A program made the translations under genes and the position numbers. Below, in pieces: positions 10,245 to 21,940 of a DNA stretch of 64,000 bases. The stretch lies in the NCBI GenBank assembly GCA_012934845.2, contig WNNJ02000183.1, positions 1 to 64,000 of the forward strand. The letters are read 5' to 3'. Under the pieces are notes generated by a model. It did not search any database. It was not told where the DNA came from and saw nothing but the letters and a program-made list of their open reading frames with translations. This DNA comes from Pomphorhynchus laevis (taxonomy: Eukaryota > Acanthocephala > Palaeacanthocephala > Echinorhynchida > Pomphorhynchidae). Numbering within the stretch: position 1 is the first letter of the stretch; every line of letters starts with the position of its first letter.

Positions 10245-13200
10245 ATAACATACAATAAAATAACATACAATAAAATAACATACAACCACAGAGCTCAATA
10301 AGTTCTATTAAATCATCGCTACTTGCCAAACAAAGAATCACTGTGCTCAGTATCAACGCTCTGAAATCGACGCTACATGCCTAGAGGAATACCTTCTTCG
10401 CTATCAAAATGCTGCAACTGCAACACGAGTGCAGCCAAATGTATTCGCTGTAAATGTGCGCGCAATTCGAAACCTTGCACAACGTGCTCTGCTCCTAACT
10501 GCTCCAGGAAAAACCCGGTGCTGTCCACACACGCGTCTACCAATGTCCAATTTACATCGCACTTACGTGCTACATCTGAAACTCAAAACGTTGGAACAAA
10601 AAGTCCGCAGAACATTCTTCAGACAGAACTTGAGCCTATAACTGCAACCATCTCGCAACTCCAATCTTCATCAGATACTCTCTCGGTGGAGTCGATATTG
10701 CATGAAGTTATTCTTTGGAAACCAAACCTGTTTAGACTACCAAGATGCATCGGATCTAAGCGATTTATCTCAGAGCTTGCACGGATATATGAATTAGCAT
10801 CCACAAACGATTGCTCGCTTTCACTCGCGGTTGTCATCAGTCAGTTAATCCTCCAGCGCCCTGCTAAAGCGAACCCTAAGCAACTAAAACAAATTCTCGA
10901 TCGCAGACTTGATTGTTGGACAAGCGGAGATATGCAAACGCTGCTCAACGAAGCTCGTTTTCTCCAGTCTCAGTCTTCCCACAAGCTATATGATCCTCTA
11001 AATAATGATATTCTGAAAACTGTTCAGAAGCTTGTTCTTGGTGGGAAAATGACAGCTGCTGTCAAATTACTTGAATCAAATGATGGTACAGGGCATCCTC
11101 TTCGAATAGACGAAATAATAGACGGCCAAACAGTGAGACAAATTCTTATTGATAAGCATCCGATGGCTTCAGCAAAATCTGATGACGCCATTCTGCGCAG
11201 GCCTATCGATGACATTCCTGAGTTTCACCCAGTTGCATTTGATTCTATTGACTTTGAACTGATCGTTGCCAACTCTAAGAAAGTAAAGGGAGGAGCGGGC
11301 CCGTCCGGATTAGATGCAAGAGCATGGCATCGAATGTTGGTTGACTTTGGGGCAGAATCGAAACGTCTAGCTGAATCACTTGCATCTTTCGCTCGACAAT
11401 TAGCATTAAATCCAATCTCACAGGAGTCGATGACAGCCTTCACCGCTAGTCGCCTTATTCCTCTTAGCAAAAATCCTGGCGTACGTCCTATAGGAATAGG
11501 AGATGTTTCCAGACGCATTATATCTAAATCAATATTGAAAATAATATCACCCCAACTGCAAACAATATGCGGGAACGTCCAATTCTGCGCCTCGCAGCGT
11601 GCTGGCACCGAATGTGTTATTCACGGTATTCGTGACTCGTTGAAGAGAAATCCTACATTCGTGCTACTCACAATAGATGCTGACAACGCATTCAACAGAG
11701 TGAATAGAATGACCGCTCTCTCAAACATGCCAAATATCTGTCCAGCATTGAACACAGTCCTTTCTAACCTATACAGAAAGCCGACACTGCTAACAATTGA
11801 CAGTGAATTCTTACTATCTGCTGAAGGATTTACACAGGGCGACGTCTTTTCGATGGCAGCATTTGCCTCTGCAACACTTCCGTTACTACTCCGTATCAAA
11901 AGAACTTGCCCAAACATTAAACAGTTATGGTACGCAGACGACGGCAACCTCATAGGTTCCCCACAAGATGTCATTGAAGCATTTAAGGTGCTTCAATCCG
12001 TCGGCCCCTCATATGGCGTACACTTGAATCCGGAAAAATGCAAGGTATATTCCAACGGGAACGACATCTCGACTTTCCAATCGTTACTTGATAACGCTGG
12101 AGTCTCCATCGTTGAGGATGGCTTACCCGTTCTTGGAGTACCAATCGGATCAGCCGAATACATAGAGACGTTTATACGATCATCAGTTTCCTCCCTTTGC
12201 ACATTAGTGTCACAGTTGAAGAAAGTAGGAGAGTTAGACACTCAGGTTGCATACGTGTGCTTAATTAAGTCTATTCAGCATAAATGGACACATACTCAAC
12301 GATGCTATGAATGCCCCTCTGCGTGGTTCGCACCTCTGACACTGAAACTAAAGTCTACAATATCACATCTTTTTGACATTGATATTTCTCAAGACGATAT
12401 CTTATGGCGCACATGCCAGTTGAGTTTTCGCAACGGCGGTTTATGCATTAGAGATCCGTCCACGTTACCAAGCAACGAATATCGATCATCGACCTCAGTG
12501 TGTGAGCCAAGCATACAAGGATATATTGGCTCGGTACTTAATTCTATGCAGGAGACAATTATTAAAAATCTACGGGCAGCAAAAGCCTCTAGTGAAAAGC
12601 TAGACCAAGAAGATATTTTGAGCAATGCGAGTGGAATTCTGTGTACCGCAATTGAGCATGCTTCAACAACAGGGGCCTCGTCATGGCTATCCGGATATCC
12701 TACATTCGATCGAGCAACTCGATTAAGTAACATCGAGTTTTGTGATTCTATTTCTTCTAGATACGGAATTACGCCTAAATCCGCACCAACTCAATGTAAA
12801 TGTAGGCAGATTAATACAGTTGCCCATGCTCTCTCATGCCCATTCGGTGGGCTTCCGTCGATGCGACACGATGCCGTGCGCGATTTTATTGCCTATCAGC
12901 TAACAGAAACATCGTATAATGTACAAGTCGAGCCGCTGCTTACACCAGTCCCGCCAAACTTTGACTTTAGAAACGGCTTAACGACAAAAGACCGTGATGC
13001 TAGGCTCGACATTGCATGCTCAGGGTTGTATGGTGATAGGAGTGAGCGAACTTTCTTCGACATTTGCGTGTTTAACGCTTTCGCTCAGTCCAACTCCTCC
13101 AAGACACCAGAGTCCTGCTATAAGTACCACCAACAGCGAAAGCGCAGTAAATATCTCGAAAGAATAACAGAGTTCGAGCGGGGGTCTCTTGTACCCGCCG

Positions 13201-13498
13201 TCTTCTCATTCTCAGGTGGAAGCGGTGAAAATGCCACACAACTTTTAAGACGGATCGCATCTAAATTGGCAAATAAGCGAGCAAGCAGATACCCCGACGA
13301 GCTTACAAAGCTTAGAACGCGTCTAGGCCTATTACTTGCAAAAATGACATCGCGATGCATCAGAGGAACGCGATCTGCAATCGGACGTCCAGAATTTTGA
13401 ACCCAAACTGAACTTAATTATCATTTACGGGCCCATTTGCGGGTAACCCAGAGATTGTAAAATAATAATAATAGATTAATTATTAAAAAAAAAAAATT
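10204..13498 (+). mobile_element. Family B LINE (RLE type), apparently complete
   Basis: A ~170-bp leader, a single 3024-bp ORF, and a ~98-bp 3' UTR ending in a poly(A) run at ~13485-13496. The leader contains three copies of ATAACATACAATAAA (10248-10290). The 3' UTR carries GGCCCATTTGCGGG, found again at 43.43 kb as a tail-only insertion. One ORF with RT and a C-terminal restriction-like endonuclease is the layout of the R2/NeSL/HERO/CRE group of LINEs. The 5' boundary is placed where homology to family A ends; whether a few leader bases were lost cannot be told from one copy. Confidence 0.85.
10377..13400 (+). CDS. Family B polyprotein: Cys cluster, reverse transcriptase, restriction-like endonuclease
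   Basis: 1007 aa with no interruption. Residues 12-42 form a dense cysteine cluster, C-C-N-C-x6-C-x2-C-K-C-x6-C-x2-C-x4-C, resembling one half of a CXC (tesmin/TSO1) domain; that comparison is mine. RT motifs: LIPLSKNPGVRPIGIGDVSR, motif A LLTIDADNAFNRVNR (~430), motif B GFTQGDVFSMAAF (~485), motif C LWYADDGN with Y519-A-D-D. All catalytic aspartates are present. The C terminus has the R2-like knuckle C807-K-C-x6-H-x3-C, then R830-H-D-A-V-R-D, RLDIAC (D878) and FDICVFN (D895), matching a PD-(D/E)xK nuclease. No APE endonuclease is present. Expected activity is target-primed reverse transcription. RT wording fits the RLE-LINE side of the tree; the exact clade is not settled by eye. Confidence 0.88.
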   Translation: MPRGIPSSLSKCCNCNTSAAKCIRCKCARNSKPCTTCSAPNCSRKNPVLSTHASTNVQFTSHLRATSETQNVGTKSPQNILQTELEPITATISQLQSSSDTLSVESILHEVILWKPNLFRLPRCIGSKRFISELARIYELASTNDCSLSLAVVISQLILQRPAKANPKQLKQILDRRLDCWTSGDMQTLLNEARFLQSQSSHKLYDPLNNDILKTVQKLVLGGKMTAAVKLLESNDGTGHPLRIDEIIDGQTVRQILIDKHPMASAKSDDAILRRPIDDIPEFHPVAFDSIDFELIVANSKKVKGGAGPSGLDARAWHRMLVDFGAESKRLAESLASFARQLALNPISQESMTAFTASRLIPLSKNPGVRPIGIGDVSRRIISKSILKIISPQLQTICGNVQFCASQRAGTECVIHGIRDSLKRNPTFVLLTIDADNAFNRVNRMTALSNMPNICPALNTVLSNLYRKPTLLTIDSEFLLSAEGFTQGDVFSMAAFASATLPLLLRIKRTCPNIKQLWYADDGNLIGSPQDVIEAFKVLQSVGPSYGVHLNPEKCKVYSNGNDISTFQSLLDNAGVSIVEDGLPVLGVPIGSAEYIETFIRSSVSSLCTLVSQLKKVGELDTQVAYVCLIKSIQHKWTHTQRCYECPSAWFAPLTLKLKSTISHLFDIDISQDDILWRTCQLSFRNGGLCIRDPSTLPSNEYRSSTSVCEPSIQGYIGSVLNSMQETIIKNLRAAKASSEKLDQEDILSNASGILCTAIEHASTTGASSWLSGYPTFDRATRLSNIEFCDSISSRYGITPKSAPTQCKCRQINTVAHALSCPFGGLPSMRHDAVRDFIAYQLTETSYNVQVEPLLTPVPPNFDFRNGLTTKDRDARLDIACSGLYGDRSERTFFDICVFNAFAQSNSSKTPESCYKYHQQRKRSKYLERITEFERGSLVPAVFSFSGGSGENATQLLRRIASKLANKRASRYPDELTKLRTRLGLLLAKMTSRCIRGTRSAIGRPEF

Positions 13499-13820
13499 TT
13501 TATTATTATTAAATGTCTAAAATCTCAAAACCCACAAAATTGATGGCAACAAATACGATTACATACTAGAACGCGAATACGATTACATACTAGAACGACG
13601 ATTAGTTCGTTTTAAAAGAGACGACGAGCAAATCATTGATATGCTTAACCAATATAATTATCATGAATATTCTGCATCACTGATTCCATATCAATATGAA
13701 CATCCCAACAATAGCTGTCTTCGTAAATCGCAAAACTGTATCAAAACAATAGTCTCTGAATATTAAGTGCACAATGATATTTCCCTCTTAAAACTAGCAA
13801 AGTCCATGCTTGCAAAGACT
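13499..13820. other. Spacer without a recognisable gene
   Basis: It contains a short tandem duplication (AATACGATTACATACTAGAACG-type unit, two copies at 13552-13597). I find no supported coding region or RNA gene. Confidence 0.5.
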
Positions 13821-14040
13821 TCATGTGTAGGAAGGAGTTTGCTACAGAATTGGTAGAAATTATTTCCTTTTACTTTCAAAAGTGTTTCACTGGTAGCCTG
13901 ATTCCAGCCCAACTCAAATTTGCTGATGCAGTCCTTGTTCCGAAAGTTGACAAAACTGTTTGCTAGAAAGTTTAGACCTTGCTACATATATTTGCGAAAC
14001 TTTTAGAAAATATGTTTATGCATGAAAGTATAACTTTTAA
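13820..14040 (+). pseudogene. RT-fingers fragment of a LINE
   Basis: The frame reads GSLIPAQLKFADAVLVPKVDK and, after a stop, IFAKLLENMFMHES. This matches the 'P-x-x-L-K-x-A-x-V-x-P-x-x-K ... S-K-L-L-E' fingers of LINE RTs. The sequence then runs into AT-rich DNA. Inactive scrap. Confidence 0.5.
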
Positions 14041-14600
14041 AAATAAATACTTTAATAATAGTAAATACTTTTATGCATAAATACTTTTAGAAAATACTTT
14101 TATTGTATTAAGACTTTAAAAAGTAAATACTTTTACTTTTAAAATGTAAATATAAAATTTCATTTTTTTTAAAGTAAAGTTAATTCAAATACTTTTATGT
14201 GTAAATACTTTTAGAAAACACTTTTATTATATTCAGACTTTTCTGAATATTATAAACTGAATACAACTGACTATTTTTGATTTTAATAAACATATTAAAA
14301 TAAAAGCTGAATAAGCATACTTTAATATACTTTAATAAGCATAATAAAATCAAATAAGGACGAGTTAAATCAGCTAACTGAGTCTACGTATTTAATATAA
14401 TTATAAAATAAACAAAACATAATAATGCTAAATCAAAATTTAATAATTAAATAATAAAATTAATAATTGTTTTTAGATTTTCTATAATTTAAATCAAGTT
14501 AAAAAATAAAAATAAAAATAAAAAATAAAAAATAAAATTTAAAATAAACGTTATTTTTATGAATTGACTAATAAATAACAGACGTTGTATCAGAATAAGA
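14040..14600. repeat. AT-rich spacer with a copy of AT-rich repeat family J
   Basis: 14350-14600 runs from ACTGAGTCTACGTA through a very AT-rich body of short A/T tracts to GAATTGACTAATAAA. The same landmarks appear in reverse orientation at 54.84-55.05 kb and, partly, at 53.8-54.3 kb. The upstream part (14040-14340) repeats TAAATACTTTTA-like blocks. No coding potential. Confidence 0.55.
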
Positions 14601-15575
14601 ATTAGAGGTCATCAGGAGGAACTGCTATGCTATCAGGTTTCGGCCCTTATTGCGATCAAAAACCTTAATGTATGCTGACGACCTCAAGATATATCGTCGT
14701 ATAGTTCATAATAGCTAAAGACACCTTCCATAGTCTGATTAAAATACATTAGCTGCTTGGCCAGTTGAACATTGTTTAGTTATAATTATTGCCAAATGTG
14801 CTTACATGCATATAGACAACAAATTTCGTCAACTACATATTTGATTGACTCATAAATCATTCTACTCGTTATGAATATCGCGATTTGGGAGTAGTTTTGT
14901 CTGATAATCTTAGTACTAAGAAAAATACCGAGGCTATATGTGCTAAAGCTACCCGAATTTCTGGGATGATCCATTGGAGTTTTAGTAAACTGAAGATTGA
15001 CATATTTTGTATCTTGTTCAATACCTTATGTTCATATGTCTTAAATTATTGCTCGACAGTATCCTGTCCCATTAGTAAAGAAATTGTCTTCGTAGTAATA
15101 AAAGCGTGAGCCGGAACCCATTTGCCACGTAAAAATAAATCTTTTTTAAAGAGGAAAAGCTATGAATTAAACAGTTATTAAGACGTTCGTCTAAACGGGT
15201 TTCGGACCTCTATAATCTAACCTATGAAGATCGATTAAGTCGTCTTAATATGCAATCATTATACTCACTCATGGCACTAAATGATCGCACGACAATTTGA
15301 TAGGCAATGCATAATGATAGTGACCGATTCGATGTCTATTCCGAATTCGCGAAGACTCAAGATTACGTGGACATCCATTCATGCTAAGACGTAGAAAATG
15401 GATAAAAAACGCCAATGACCTTTGATGTGCTCGTTATAAATGCTTGGAATGACCTACCGCTTGATGTAGCGAATCATGTTAATAGACGTGCGTTAATGAC
15501 ATCTCTAAAGTCTCTGAAGTTTATATTATTAAATATACAAGGCGTTTGCTGAGAAGCTGTTTTGCCTGATCAAAA
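14600..15575 (+). pseudogene. Decayed CR1-like RT, palm to C terminus
   Basis: After many stops the frame shows DDLKIYRR-like wording near 14670. A clear stretch at 14885-15109 reads GVVLSDNLSTKKNTEAICAK and ISGMIHWSFSKLKI, the conserved 'D-L-G-V-x-L-x-x-x-L' RT thumb of CR1-like LINEs. A C-terminal tail with GHPFMLRRRKW-like residues (after shifts) follows near 15360-15400. A CCCATTTGCCACGTAAA remnant at 15117 resembles the 3' tail of family A. Confidence 0.65.
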
Positions 15576-15599
15576 AAATTACAAGTTAATTCAGTAAAT

Positions 15600-17700
15600 T
15601 GTCAGCATCAAGATTAGCAGGATTCAAGATATCCTTTAAAGTGCGAGTGTCGATTCTCCATCCATGCTAGACACAGTCGCTTGAAGTGCTTCATTGAAGA
15701 AGCAGCGACGACTTCCTCAGACAACACATTATACAAGTTGAGCGCGCGATGTGATAGTCGAAAGTTGGCAGACAATTGAGAATGGTGCATATTATACAGC
15801 AATTTCGAGTAACCGCGTAATGGCGTACTTCTCAATCCAAGGATTTTAGCGGAGAAGCCATCAAGTTTGTTTACAATCGTCCAAAGGCAGGACAAGTCTA
15901 GTAAGACAAATCTGTCACGAATCGAGCTTATCCCAAGCAAACACAGCCGCATGCGATAGGACGTTCCAGCCCTAAAGCATATTCTTGAACCTCTCTTCAG
16001 TACCGACTCATAGTCGAGCAATTCTCGCTTAGTGGTAGGAAAGCATGTAGGAATGCAGTACTCCTGATGAGGGCGGACTAGTGAAGAAAATAAGATACCA
16101 AGCATTGGAGATGACAGTCTGAGAAATGTATTTTTGATGTAGTACAATGCACTACTTGCTTTATCCTTATGTGCTCACTATTCAATCGTGTCTTAAGAGA
16201 GCGATGAATTATTACACCTGTCTTTATGGTGTTCGACTTCATAAAATAACGCACTACCAATGCGATACTAAAACGACGAAGTCTTCCCCATTCTCATCAA
16301 AACACATTTATCAATGTTTAACATGAGTCCAGTGGCTTCACACCATTCAGTAAGGCAGTCCACGTCGTTCTGAAGTGACTGACAATCAGTAGGAGTACGA
16401 ACGACAGTCCTGATTTTTAAATCAGCAGCATATGCTAAAACAGGGTTCTTTAAACGCAGGAGAAGGTGTTTAAGAAATACGACAAAAAGCAGCTGGCCAA
16501 TAACAGATCCTTGAGGTACACGGAAAGCACCCTAGAGCTCTTTGAAAGAACACAATCAACTCTTACTTGGAATGACCGCAAAGATAATAAATTCTTAATC
16601 TACTCAATGGTCTGAAAATGGAAACAATGGTGAGCAAGTAATGAGACGATACCGTCATTAGGGACACGGTCAAAGGTCTTAGAAAAGTCCAAAAAGACAG
16701 CGTCGATAACATATCCAGAACTTAAGGCGTCCGTCCATCTTTTACGAGATGTTATTGAATTGGTTAAACAATATAGAAACGGCATAAATCCGTGTTGTTA
16801 GTCCGAGAGAATACTGTTTTTCTTAAGATGAAGTCGAATATGTTTCGAGAATAGTTTTTCGAGAATTGTGGAAAACACGCAAGTAAGACTAATAGGGCGA
16901 AAGTTTGACGAACTAACAGGTGGATGCTTCTTCGGTATCGGGACTGCAATGGCACGCTTCCAGATATCAGGAATTCAGTAATGTTTGAGGCTATGTCGAA
17001 AAACAGAAGTTAGATGCTGACAGCGAGAACAACCTAAAGCAAGGACAAGAAAAAATGCAATGTCATCAGGACCCGGAGAACCGAATTGCCTCAGCGCCAA
17101 TAATTCACTGTAAATATCATCTACTTCAATCTCTATCGCGCAGTCGCGGATATGAACAAGAACCACCTGTCAGACGAACTGATAAAAGTCTACCGTAGAG
17201 TTACATGAAACTGCGAAGATCTTTGCTAGATGATTAGCAATCGAGGGTTCCCCTGTTAGAACTCCATCCGACGAGTGAATAGAGTTAATTCCCATTTGAA
17301 CGTTTCGGGAACTACGAATGTCGGTTTAGAATCTCTTCGGATTATGAGAAATATACATTGCAACGTTGTTCTCGAATGATTGTCATTTTTAAATTTTAGC
17401 CTTTTACAAAGATTCCGATAAGCAGTATACTCAATACGAATAGACGAATCTGTTCTAGACCTATGCAATAATGTTTTTCGAATTTCAGGGCTGAACGGAC
17501 CTGATAGTCCAACCAAGGAGGTGCGAGATACCCGATTTAGGGCGCTGCAATGTAGCTAAACCGTTAAACGTACGCAATAAGCGGGCCGACAAGTGTTCAT
17601 AACTTTCTGGAACAGATAAATTATACGTGTTAATTTCGGTAAAAAATGCTATTTGAAGTTGCTTAATGTCAATTTTAGCCCAATTTCTTTTCATGATATG
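15600..17700 (-). pseudogene. Element C (CR1-like), ORF2 distal half
   Basis: On the minus strand, from ~17690 down: an endonuclease-RT linker (LLRTFNGLATL, YRNLCKRLKF). Next come RT fingers with FGSPGPDDIAF. Then FLDFSKTFDRVPND (motif A, at ~16690) and a decayed palm. Finally a long C-terminal domain 16147-15614 contains FSSLVRPHQEYC, RGSRICFRAG and FRLSHRALNLYNVL. Stops and shifts throughout. It is probably the 3' half of the element whose 5' half lies at 18.0-19.75 kb, the two being split by an AT-rich patch at 17.7-18.0 kb. Confidence 0.75.
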
Positions 17701-17990
17701 AGTGAAAGGTGAAGGCAGATGGTCGTGGCAAGTTACATACTATTACAGCAATATCATTATTATTAATAATGATATTGATAATAATAATGATATTGATAAT
17801 GATATTAATAATAATATTAATAATAGCAATATCTACATTAAATAAATACACGATACAAATTAAGTAAAAAATAAACTGAAATTGACTAAAGGTTTAAATA
17901 AGCCAACATAATTGTAATATATTACTTCAATTAAAACTATAAAATATTTGACTATACAACATATTTGTCATGCTACTAAGTCGAAGAGAA
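17700..17990. repeat. AT-rich patch with GATATTAATAATA-type microsatellite
   Basis: 17745-17850 is an imperfect array of AATAATGATATTGATAAT-like words. It separates two halves of element C and holds no coding sequence. Confidence 0.6.
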
Positions 17991-18640
17991 GGAAACTACC
18001 GATTTTTTTTGAAGTCGAAGGCATGACAGCAAACTCTGATTTTCCCAATCAATGTTGGGAAGTTAAAGTCACCGACTAGTAAAAATCGAGTAGAGGAGCA
18101 TATACGACATAGATATGGCCTCAGTAAGTTTAAATCCAAGAAGGCCGAAGGGAAACGATACAATATATAGACATAAATTTTGACCTACCTCGAACAATGC
18201 AGAACGAAAGTCTTCAAATGAAGAGTTAATGGAATCCAGAAAAGTAAGTATGTCAGGCACACCGATGCTACAGTGAATGTACGCGGCTACACCACCTCCT
18301 TGTCTACCAGATTGACGATTCTAACGTAGAAATAGTTGTTGGGAATTTGAACAACGTCGTCGGATATATTGGGATGCAACCAAGATTCACAAATGCAGAA
18401 GACACCATACTCACTTTTTCAAGACAACATATTTTAGCTCAGTATATTGCGCCAAAAGATTGCGGACATTTGAGTAACCTAAATGTATGTTGCTATCATA
18501 GGAAATCTTAGAGATAGGATGAATATCACTAAAGTTAGCAAGATCACCTGAGCGAAACCCATCTGGGCAACAATCTATGTCCGTAGCAAAGGTTGCCACC
18601 GCACTGTCGGTCGCCACCGTACAACTCAAAAATTTCTTAT
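17990..18640 (-). pseudogene. Element C, ORF2 endonuclease domain
   Basis: The minus-strand frame reads SNVRNLLAQYTELK, VFCICESWLHPNISDDVV and, at ~18060, FLLVGDFNFP. These are the N-terminal, E-S-W and G-D-F-N motifs of an APE-type endonuclease. It has stops and frame changes, and lies directly downstream (minus sense) of ORF1. Confidence 0.7.
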
Positions 18641-19747
18641 AGAGAGATTAGATTCGCCAATGTTCAGTCTTTTATGCAATTCTATAAAGGCATTCTTTCT
18701 CCTTACCTGATCCGTAGGGGATAAATCTTGGAATATATGTTAAGAAGAGCTGGGTAACCGAGACCTATGATAAAGCAGTAAGTCGACATGTTCCCTGGAA
18801 CTGAGAACAACTTTCAACAACCTAGGTTTCTCAGGCATTATTTTACCCAGACGAAAAACTTTCTTAACAACAAGGCTTTGAGCAACAGAGAGATTTTCAC
18901 TGTCAATTATGTTGGACAGAATTGTACGGAAAATCTTAACGTCATCATATAGCCTAAACTGAGCATCACCGCTACCCGATTCTTTAAATCCAGATACAAT
19001 GATATTATATCTCCTATCTGAAATTGATTGTTTTCTATTAAATGTGTTGCCTGAGGAAGACATTGATTGAGAGTTGTCCATACTTCCCAATGTGGGATCA
19101 TTAGTGGTACAGTTTATTGACACATAGGTTAATTGGCTATTGACGTTAGAATTGGGTTGATGTGCTGATATGAGATGAGCTTACTTCATGAGCTCATTCA
19201 CGCCTTCATTAAGTGCAACCAAACTGTGACCAATAGAAGTAGAGTTCTGAGTAACATTATTGTCCGAGTGAGTATTGACAGAATGCGTTTGTTCACTTTC
19301 TATATGACGAACAGTAAAAGATTTTGAGTGCCCTCTCTTCCTGATACGACCAGGAGTGATTCTTGTAACTGACGATGTAGTATTGTCCATTACATGTGGG
19401 CATCGATTTGCATCTGATCCAATATCTGCGCTCGAATCATTAAGTATCTCGACTGATTTTGACAAAGTCTGTACCTCCTCATGGTGAACATTTTTGGACA
19501 CTGTTGTCATGACAAGATGATTTCGTATTGTATTTACAAGTACTTGTAGTTCATCTATTTCCCTGTGTAGGATGTCAATGACGCATGTAGCACATATTCC
19601 ACATAAGAAACGTCCAGCTAAGACGATTGGGACGCCAACCGGCACTGATAAAAACGATTAGTTCAAGCAACCATCATTATCGCAGCCAACTTGTACTTCT
19701 TCGTACTTCGGGTCATTTTTCTTGCAATGTCTCGACTTTTTATCCAT
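18640..19747 (-). pseudogene. Element C, ORF1 (zinc finger, RGH motif, RRM-like core)
   Basis: The ATG at 19747 opens a short reading with VGCDNDGC that meets a stop, and the other finger half follows in another frame as LCGICATC. The open stretch 19645-19181 contains RCPHVMDNTTSSVTR and RIRKRGHSKSFTVRH. 19123-18740 contains RRYNIIVSGFKES, KIFRTILSNI, KVFRLGK and RLLKVVLSS, the RRM-like LINE ORF1 core. The same blocks in the same order occur in element D ORF1 at 44.5-45.7 kb, so C and D are related lineages. Broken by at least two stops. Confidence 0.75.
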
Positions 19748-19879
19748 TTTAATATTTGACTGTATATTATATGATATCGTTTCATTTTTATTACTTTCTT
19801 TTTTTGTAATTAGTGAAGGTGTCTTCTGAGCTATGCTCCCTTACATTTGAGTAATAATATTATTCTATATTATATATGT

Positions 19880-20420
19880 GCAGACTTAGCCATAAGGATT
19901 TAAGCCGATCACACAAGACAGAAAATATCAACTCAATGGGTAAGTTAGAAAAGGTGACAAATCAGCCTGATCGTATATCCAACATCGAACCCTGTTTTTG
20001 AAAGCGAGGAAATTGGTGACGGGAGCGATATCTTCAGGCAAACTATTCTAAACATCTACTGCCCGTTCGGACAGTCTGTAAAATTTTCGCATCTGTCCCG
20101 GCAATTTTTAAACAGCATCATACAATGGCTTTGCAATCTCGTATTTTCTCGAAATCTAACTGCATCCACAGGAAAACCATCAACTAAATGTACAATTTGT
20201 CAAAGTGCAATCAAGTCAAGAAAAAGATAGTGATACCTTACTGATAAAACTTTAAAGCATCATAACCTTGAAGTAAAACTCCCTTGACAACCAGGAAGCA
20301 CGTCTAAGTACATTTTCCAAATTAATCAACATACTCCTGGTTGTTGGAAAGGTTGAATGTACACAGTACTCAAGATGTGGTCTTACTAGGGCATAATAAA
20401 GTTTGGCAAATATTTTTATA
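19880..20420 (-). pseudogene. CR1-like ORF2 C-terminal fragment and 3' tail
   Basis: Minus strand from ~20410: KLYYALVRPHLEYCVH, INLENVLRRASWL and, near 19990, LPEDIAPVTNFLAFKNRV, the invariant C-terminal wording of CR1 RTs. The tail near 19886 has the CTTAGCCATAAGG motif, also seen at 36.74 kb in another remnant. Inactive. Confidence 0.7.
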
Positions 20421-21100
20421 TTAATATTCTTAATATAAATTTTATTTACAATTAAGTAAAAAATTTATGGAAAAACAAATTAAACCTTTCGCGAATGACG
20501 AAATAATAAAAGCGTGTCTGGAATCAAGTGATTCATTAATTCATTCAAGAAATGTGAAATTAGCATCGTAATTAAAAAACGTACCCCTTTCCTGTTGAAA
20601 TGTCACGTGCTGTATAAAAATTATGGATTTCGATATGACCAATCAGCTGATAAAATATGTTGAATTTTTTCCTCACAGTTTGGCGAATTCATATACATAG
20701 TTGATATTTATAAAATTTGAAATTATTTAATTAAATAATTTAAAAAACATAAAGTATAGAAGTATACTGAGCGTTTACAAGACAGACGGAGTTTCAATTT
20801 ATAAAGTTGTATAAATGACAACTGATGTTGTCCATCAATGAACGGCATAATTAATAGATTTTTAGTTTGGTGTATTAGATACAATGATTTCCGGTATTTC
20901 GCCTCTTATTAGTACGCGGCTGCGTGTTATGGGAATCAGCATAAAAATTTTGAACTCAATTCAAGTAAATGTTCAGTAAAGACTATTTCGAGTTTAGCTA
21001 ATAAAATCACTCTAAGATCGGGATGATCTGAGACTCACTTGATCGAGTGTCCATTTATTACACAATAACTATAAAAAATACACAATAACTATATACAATT
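20420..21100. other. AT-rich spacer, possible 5' leader of ORF1 fragment E
   Basis: I see no coding region. TACACAATAACTATA is repeated just before the start of fragment E at 21107. The rest is A/T-rich without clear repeats. Confidence 0.4.
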
Positions 21101-21106
21101 ACAATT

Positions 21107-21940
21107 ATGGGCAGACGTAAGGGAAACGACATTCTAGAATTTATATCAAGACAAGTAGGATGTGATAGTGATGGCTGCAATGTCTGGACTACAGTAACTG
21201 TACTACATAAATATGCTGATACATTAAATAGAAGAAAATTCAAATGTGGTTTTTGTACTGCGTCAATCGTATTTTGTAGTTCATTGACATCAGCAAAGGA
21301 AAATGCTCATTTTAACTAAAAGACACGTAGGTTTCAATAACAAATTATTGACAAAGAATCTAGCATACGCCAGAACAAAATTACTACGCCGATGTCGTTA
21401 CACGCCAATTCAAATAAGGAACCAGACGTAATAGATGCTTCAAGTTCGACTCGCATTTGGACACGAGGACATAGACGTTCACGGACAGTGTATAAACGAA
21501 GAAGTAATATCAATGACAGCACTGTAATGGCCAACGACAAGGATAAAGTTACACTTGAGAGTATTACTAATAAATGGCATTGACCTTTATCTAACATATT
21601 CGCGGAACACAGTCCTAAGAACCACAATATATTGATTTCTACTCCTGTTCACCAAAGAATGTATCGAAGCAGCCTTTAAGTAGAACGCAGACAATAAACG
21701 ATGTTTGAGTGTGCAATGATGTGGCAGTCGGAAATGAAAATGAAATGAAATCTAAGGATTTGACAGATAAGACATTTGTATAAATTGCGCGTAGTTACAA
21801 TGTCAAAAGCTTATTTCGTCTTGGTAAAAAAGGACAACATAAACCACGATTACTGAAGTAAGATTTGATTCTGCAGATAATACAAGAGCAGTTTTAGCTA
21901 GAGGTTATTGCTTGAAAGGTAAGGAGAGGTTATTGCCAGA
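21107..21940 (+). pseudogene. Fragment E: LINE ORF1 with zinc finger and RGH motif
   Basis: The ATG at 21107 opens 70 codons containing VGCDSDGCNVWTTVTV and FKCGFCTAS, the same finger as in A and D. After a stop, 21392-21583 has SSSTRIWTRGHRRSRTVYKR, equivalent to the RIWKRGHSKSYTV block of D. Further on, after shifts, SLFRLGKKGQHKPRLLK matches the RRM-like core. At ~21942 the sequence switches abruptly to minus-strand family A DNA, so a recombination or insertion joint lies there. Confidence 0.7.
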
